IMG/VR virus record: IMGVR_UViG_3300037119_000595
Coordinates: 1 to 24,551 of that record
Source: a virus
DNA length: 24,551 nucleotides
Strand: one strand, 5' to 3'
Positions 22,037-24,551 of the stretch are shown one piece after another. A program made the translations under genes and the position numbers. Under the pieces are notes generated by a model that saw nothing but the letters and a program-made list of their open reading frames with translations, was not told the DNA's origin and did not search any database. Numbering within the stretch: position 1 is the first letter of the stretch; every line of letters starts with the position of its first letter.

Positions 22037-22278
22037 TAAGCGAAGCTGTCAGATGGTTGCGTGTCGGAGCCATCTGCAAGCAACTGCATGTACTTCCCCG
22101 GTCAGGTGGTGTACTCGACCAACCTGACCGGGAAGTGCAGCAGCTTGAGGTGATCCTGCAATCGTTCAATCGATATGAGGACTACCTCGATAAGAAGAGC
22201 AAGACGAGGGACAGGAACCGTAAGCGTCATCAGCCTGATAGACAGGCTGATCTGCAAGAAAGATTGAGAGGGCACTAA
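21572..22278 (+). CDS. tail assembly chaperone, frameshifted long form (gpGT-like)
   Basis: This is the product of -1 slippage at 21961-21967: 132 residues of the short form plus 103 residues from the -1 frame (about 235 in all). The extension includes EAVRWLRVGAICKQLHVLP and ends in a strongly basic, helical tail (KKSKTRDRNRKRHQPDRQAD). In lambda, the T domain of gpGT contacts the tail tube protein while G binds the tape measure. A similar division is inferred here. The extension contains a long hairpin at 22089-22139. It ends one base before the tape measure start. Confidence 0.82.
21961..21967 (+). promoter_or_regulatory. programmed -1 ribosomal frameshift site (CCCTTTG)
   Basis: In the frame of the short chaperone the codons read GGC CCT TTG, so C CCT TTG is a perfect X XXY YYZ heptamer. 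Slipping back one base continues in a frame that is open from 21955 to TAA 22276-22278. The last in-phase stop of that frame (TGA 21952) lies just before the heptamer, so the site sits where it must. Position and direction match the gpG/gpGT frameshift of lambda-like tails. Confidence 0.88.
22089..22139 (+). other. long stable hairpin inside the chaperone extension
   Basis: Positions 22089-22095 plus 22097-22107 pair with 22122-22139 (18 pairs, one bulged C, one G-U). A further 3 pairs (22108-22110 with 22118-22120) close a 7-base loop. The hairpin lies after the short-form stop codon and about 120 bases after the slippery site. It is followed by GCAGCTTGAGG, not a T-run, so it is not a standard terminator. 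Confidence 0.7.
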
Positions 22279-22279
22279 C

Positions 22280-24551
22280 ATGGCAATGCGCGTAGGCGAG
22301 ATGATGGTGATCATCAGGGCGCAGGACTTCGCCTCGCGTACGCTTCGCCGTGTCGGTAATGAGTTCGCTCACATGTCGCGTGAGCAGATGATCGCAGCGC
22401 GACAGGCACAGCTATCAGCAGAGAAGCTTCGTGCCGCTACTGAACTCAGAGCCGCTGAGAAGAATCTCGGCAGACTTCGTGCGATCAAGCAGGAGCAGAT
22501 TGCCGCCGATCACAGTGCACGTGCCTTCCAACGACTAGAGCAGGTAGCGGCTCAGGCGGGTAGAGCAAGACAGAAGCTCGCAAAGGATGTTACTGCGCAT
22601 CGAATGAACGCAGCCACTGATGCTGCTGACGCGCATAGCAAGGCACTCAAGAATCTAAGCGACATCAGTAGGCGGATGGATGTCGTCCACGGAAAGGGGG
22701 CAGCAGCCAAGGCAATAGAAGATATGAACAACGGCATCCGTAGGCAGGGGCCGTTGATGAAGCAGTTGCGCTCTGCTGTGCAGGGGGTTGACAGAGCGTA
22801 CGAACACATGATGAAGACACGTGCGAAGGCCGTACGTGCAATGAGACGTGCCCCGCTCACGGAGGCACAGATACAACGTGCGCCGCCCATTGAACAGGCT
22901 GTACGTGCTGCACGCGCACGTCCTGATGTATCCGTAGCGCGAGGTGTACTGGATAAGGCCAACGCGCAGTGGGCCAAGCTTGGCGACATGATCCAGAAGA
23001 TGCCCAGTCGGTACATTCGACTGTCGCAGGCTATCAACGGTACATCCAACGCACAGGCGGTAATGAACGAACACATGTCGTCCGCGCATCAGCGGTTGGC
23101 ACGTGCACATGCTGCGCTGGACGAGAACACGCGCCAGCAGCTTGCGTTCAACGAGGCACTGCGCCGCATGCCGCTCAACAGAATGCAGGATTTGGGCCAT
23201 GCCTTCGGTGGCGTAGGTCGCACGATGCAGTTGTTCGGCGCTGTATCCACTGTGGCGCTTGGCGCGGCAGCTAACTCCGCAGCCAACTTCAACACACAAG
23301 TTTCTCTTGCCGCTACTCAGGCGCGTGACCTGAAGGCACCTATCTCTCAGGTGGGAACGCGCATCGATCAGTTGACCCACGGGTTTACACAGGCAAGTCA
23401 TCCTGTCGAGGGCATTCTCGACCTGATGGAGAAGTTCCCTGCCGCACAGGGAGAGATGGCCGACTCTGCATACGACATCTTCTCATCGATGGACTTGATG
23501 ACGAACGGTGTTACCGATATGCGCAAGGGACTTGAGCTACTTGCTACGGCCAACAAGATCGCAGTTGCGGGTGGTGAAGACCTAGACATAGCAACGAACG
23601 CAATGATCACCACCTTCAACAACTTCGGTGATTCCGCCGAAGAGCAGGCAGAGAATCTCGACACGATGTTCGACATCATCCGCTTCGGTCGTATGCGACT
23701 GGGCGACTTCAACACGATGATGAACAAGGTGGCCCCGGCAGCGGCGGGTGCGAATCTATCACTGCGTGATGTCGGTGGCGCGATGGCCTTCCTCACGGAA
23801 GTGATGCCATCACAGCGCATGGTCGCGACGGGAATCTCTCGACTGATCGAAGCACTCAACCATCCCGATATCGTCAAGGGCTTGAAGATGCTCGGTGTCG
23901 AGACACGTAAGGCCGAAGGCGGTCTACGTCCACTGGACGAGATCATGAAAGACCTTGCTGAGACATTCCCACAGCTAGCAAGCGGACAGCTATCTGCTGC
24001 TGAGTTCTTCAAGGTTGTCAGTTCACTTGCACGTGGTGGTGGTCAAGGCGTCATGTTTACAGCAGAGGGACGTAAGGCGCTGACGCAGATGATCACGCAC
24101 ATGGATCAGTACCTTGCGCGTCAGAAGCAGATCGATGACAACAAGGGTGAATTCGGTAAGGCGTATCAGGCACAGTTGAAGGCACTTGGTATCCAATGGG
24201 ATATCTTCATGAATCGCATTCGTGCGATTGTGGTTGCCATCGGTACCGATGCCATACCCGTATTTCAGGAGCTTGGTCAAGCACTGAAGAAGATGCTCGA
24301 CTGGTGGCAGGCACTAGACCCATCCACACGTAAGTCCATTGTTCGCTTCGCTGTGTATGCCTCCGTAGCCACACTACTCGCGGGTGCATTGCTTGCAGTC
24401 ATTGGTGCTGGTCTGGGTCTTGCCGCAATGATCGGTCGATGGGGGGTTGCTCTCAAGGGCATCGAGGGTGTTGGTGGTAAGGCGTTGAAGATTCTCAGCA
24501 AGCTCAGGATCGCGGCTGCCTTCCTCGGCACAATCGGTACGATCTCTCTCA
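22280..24551 (+). CDS. tail tape measure protein (partial, continues past the window)
   Basis: The frame is open from ATG 22280 to the end of the window (757 codons, no stop). The N-terminal about 330 residues are helical and rich in Ala, Arg, Gln and Lys with coiled-coil-like spacing. Residues about 335-600 resemble the TP901-type tape measure domain (NSAANFNTQVSLAATQARDL ... GGEDLDIATNAMITTFNNFG ... GISRLIEALNHPDIVKGLKM). A hydrophobic stretch at about 688-716 (FAVYASVATLLAGALLAVIG) is a likely membrane-inserting segment. The protein sets tail length and helps deliver DNA. No chaperone gene follows within the window. Confidence 0.92.
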   Translation, partial: MAMRVGEMMVIIRAQDFASRTLRRVGNEFAHMSREQMIAARQAQLSAEKLRAATELRAAEKNLGRLRAIKQEQIAADHSARAFQRLEQVAAQAGRARQKLAKDVTAHRMNAATDAADAHSKALKNLSDISRRMDVVHGKGAAAKAIEDMNNGIRRQGPLMKQLRSAVQGVDRAYEHMMKTRAKAVRAMRRAPLTEAQIQRAPPIEQAVRAARARPDVSVARGVLDKANAQWAKLGDMIQKMPSRYIRLSQAINGTSNAQAVMNEHMSSAHQRLARAHAALDENTRQQLAFNEALRRMPLNRMQDLGHAFGGVGRTMQLFGAVSTVALGAAANSAANFNTQVSLAATQARDLKAPISQVGTRIDQLTHGFTQASHPVEGILDLMEKFPAAQGEMADSAYDIFSSMDLMTNGVTDMRKGLELLATANKIAVAGGEDLDIATNAMITTFNNFGDSAEEQAENLDTMFDIIRFGRMRLGDFNTMMNKVAPAAAGANLSLRDVGGAMAFLTEVMPSQRMVATGISRLIEALNHPDIVKGLKMLGVETRKAEGGLRPLDEIMKDLAETFPQLASGQLSAAEFFKVVSSLARGGGQGVMFTAEGRKALTQMITHMDQYLARQKQIDDNKGEFGKAYQAQLKALGIQWDIFMNRIRAIVVAIGTDAIPVFQELGQALKKMLDWWQALDPSTRKSIVRFAVYASVATLLAGALLAVIGAGLGLAAMIGRWGVALKGIEGVGGKALKILSKLRIAAAFLGTIGTISL

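Noticed and set aside
22057-22278. Separate small gene starting at an ATG-like codon at 22057
   Set aside because: The frame is better explained as the -1 extension of the tail chaperone. The proposed start is a TTG with no suitable binding site, and the frame is open back to the slippery heptamer.
22655-23401. 248-codon minus-strand frame opposite the tape measure gene
   Set aside because: The + strand frame is continuous and clearly tape measure; the minus frame has Cys/Arg/His-rich shadow composition.
1-24551. tRNA genes, integrase, reverse transcriptase/diversity-generating element, IS elements
   Set aside because: Looked for on both strands by eye; no cloverleaf, recombinase motif, RT motif or terminal inverted repeats were found. 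A covariance or HMM search would be needed to exclude them fully.

Overview
This window is a piece of a tailed double-stranded DNA bacteriophage genome: the late (virion assembly) gene block. Every gene I can support lies on the + strand. Most are packed end to end with start/stop overlaps of 1-4 bases (TGATG, TAATG, ATGA) or a short gap holding a GGAG-type ribosome binding site. The order terminase large subunit, portal, S49 protease with scaffold, decoration protein, major capsid protein, connectors, tail terminator, tail tube, frameshifted tail chaperone and tape measure fits a long-tailed phage. No sheath, baseplate or contractile-tail gene is visible, so a siphovirus is most likely. Moderate-to-high GC, frequent GTG/TTG starts and strong GGAGG sites suggest an actinobacterial or related host, but the sequence does not prove this. 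No integrase, repressor, tRNA, IS element or CRISPR array was seen.

Layout. Positions 1-101 hold the 3' end of an upstream gene, followed by a very strong hairpin terminator (113-160) and a short leader in which the late operon probably starts. Positions 271-1465 hold three small genes: a possible small terminase, a CxxC/HxxxH protein and an unknown. Positions 1465-12160 form an unusually large block of virion surface or fibre-like genes lying before the terminase. In this block a cassette occurs twice. It consists of a large fibre-like protein with about 20-residue 'VYVDIQ.SGT' repeats and a Trp/Arg-rich C-terminus, followed directly by a small companion protein. In copy 1 (3304-6389) the large protein has about five beta-sandwich-like regions and 4 repeats. 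In copy 2 (9510-12160) it is almost wholly 34 repeats.

Between the copies lie a 12-proline protein, a sigma-70-like protein, a LuxR-type HTH reading frame, a LamG-like protein and two more virion-type proteins. Positions 12144-24551 are the canonical head and tail module, ending inside the tape measure gene.

Three non-standard decoding features stand out. (1) A scaffold protein probably starts inside the protease gene at GTG 16289, like lambda Nu3 inside gene C. (2) The tail chaperone gene has a perfect -1 slippery heptamer CCCTTTG at 21961-21967 that leads into a 103-residue extension. (3) The LuxR-type HTH frame at 7228-7542 has no convincing start of its own and lies -1 relative to the sigma-like gene, which raises the possibility of a fused sigma/LuxR product. 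The least familiar part is the duplicated repeat-fibre plus companion cassette flanking this regulator pair.
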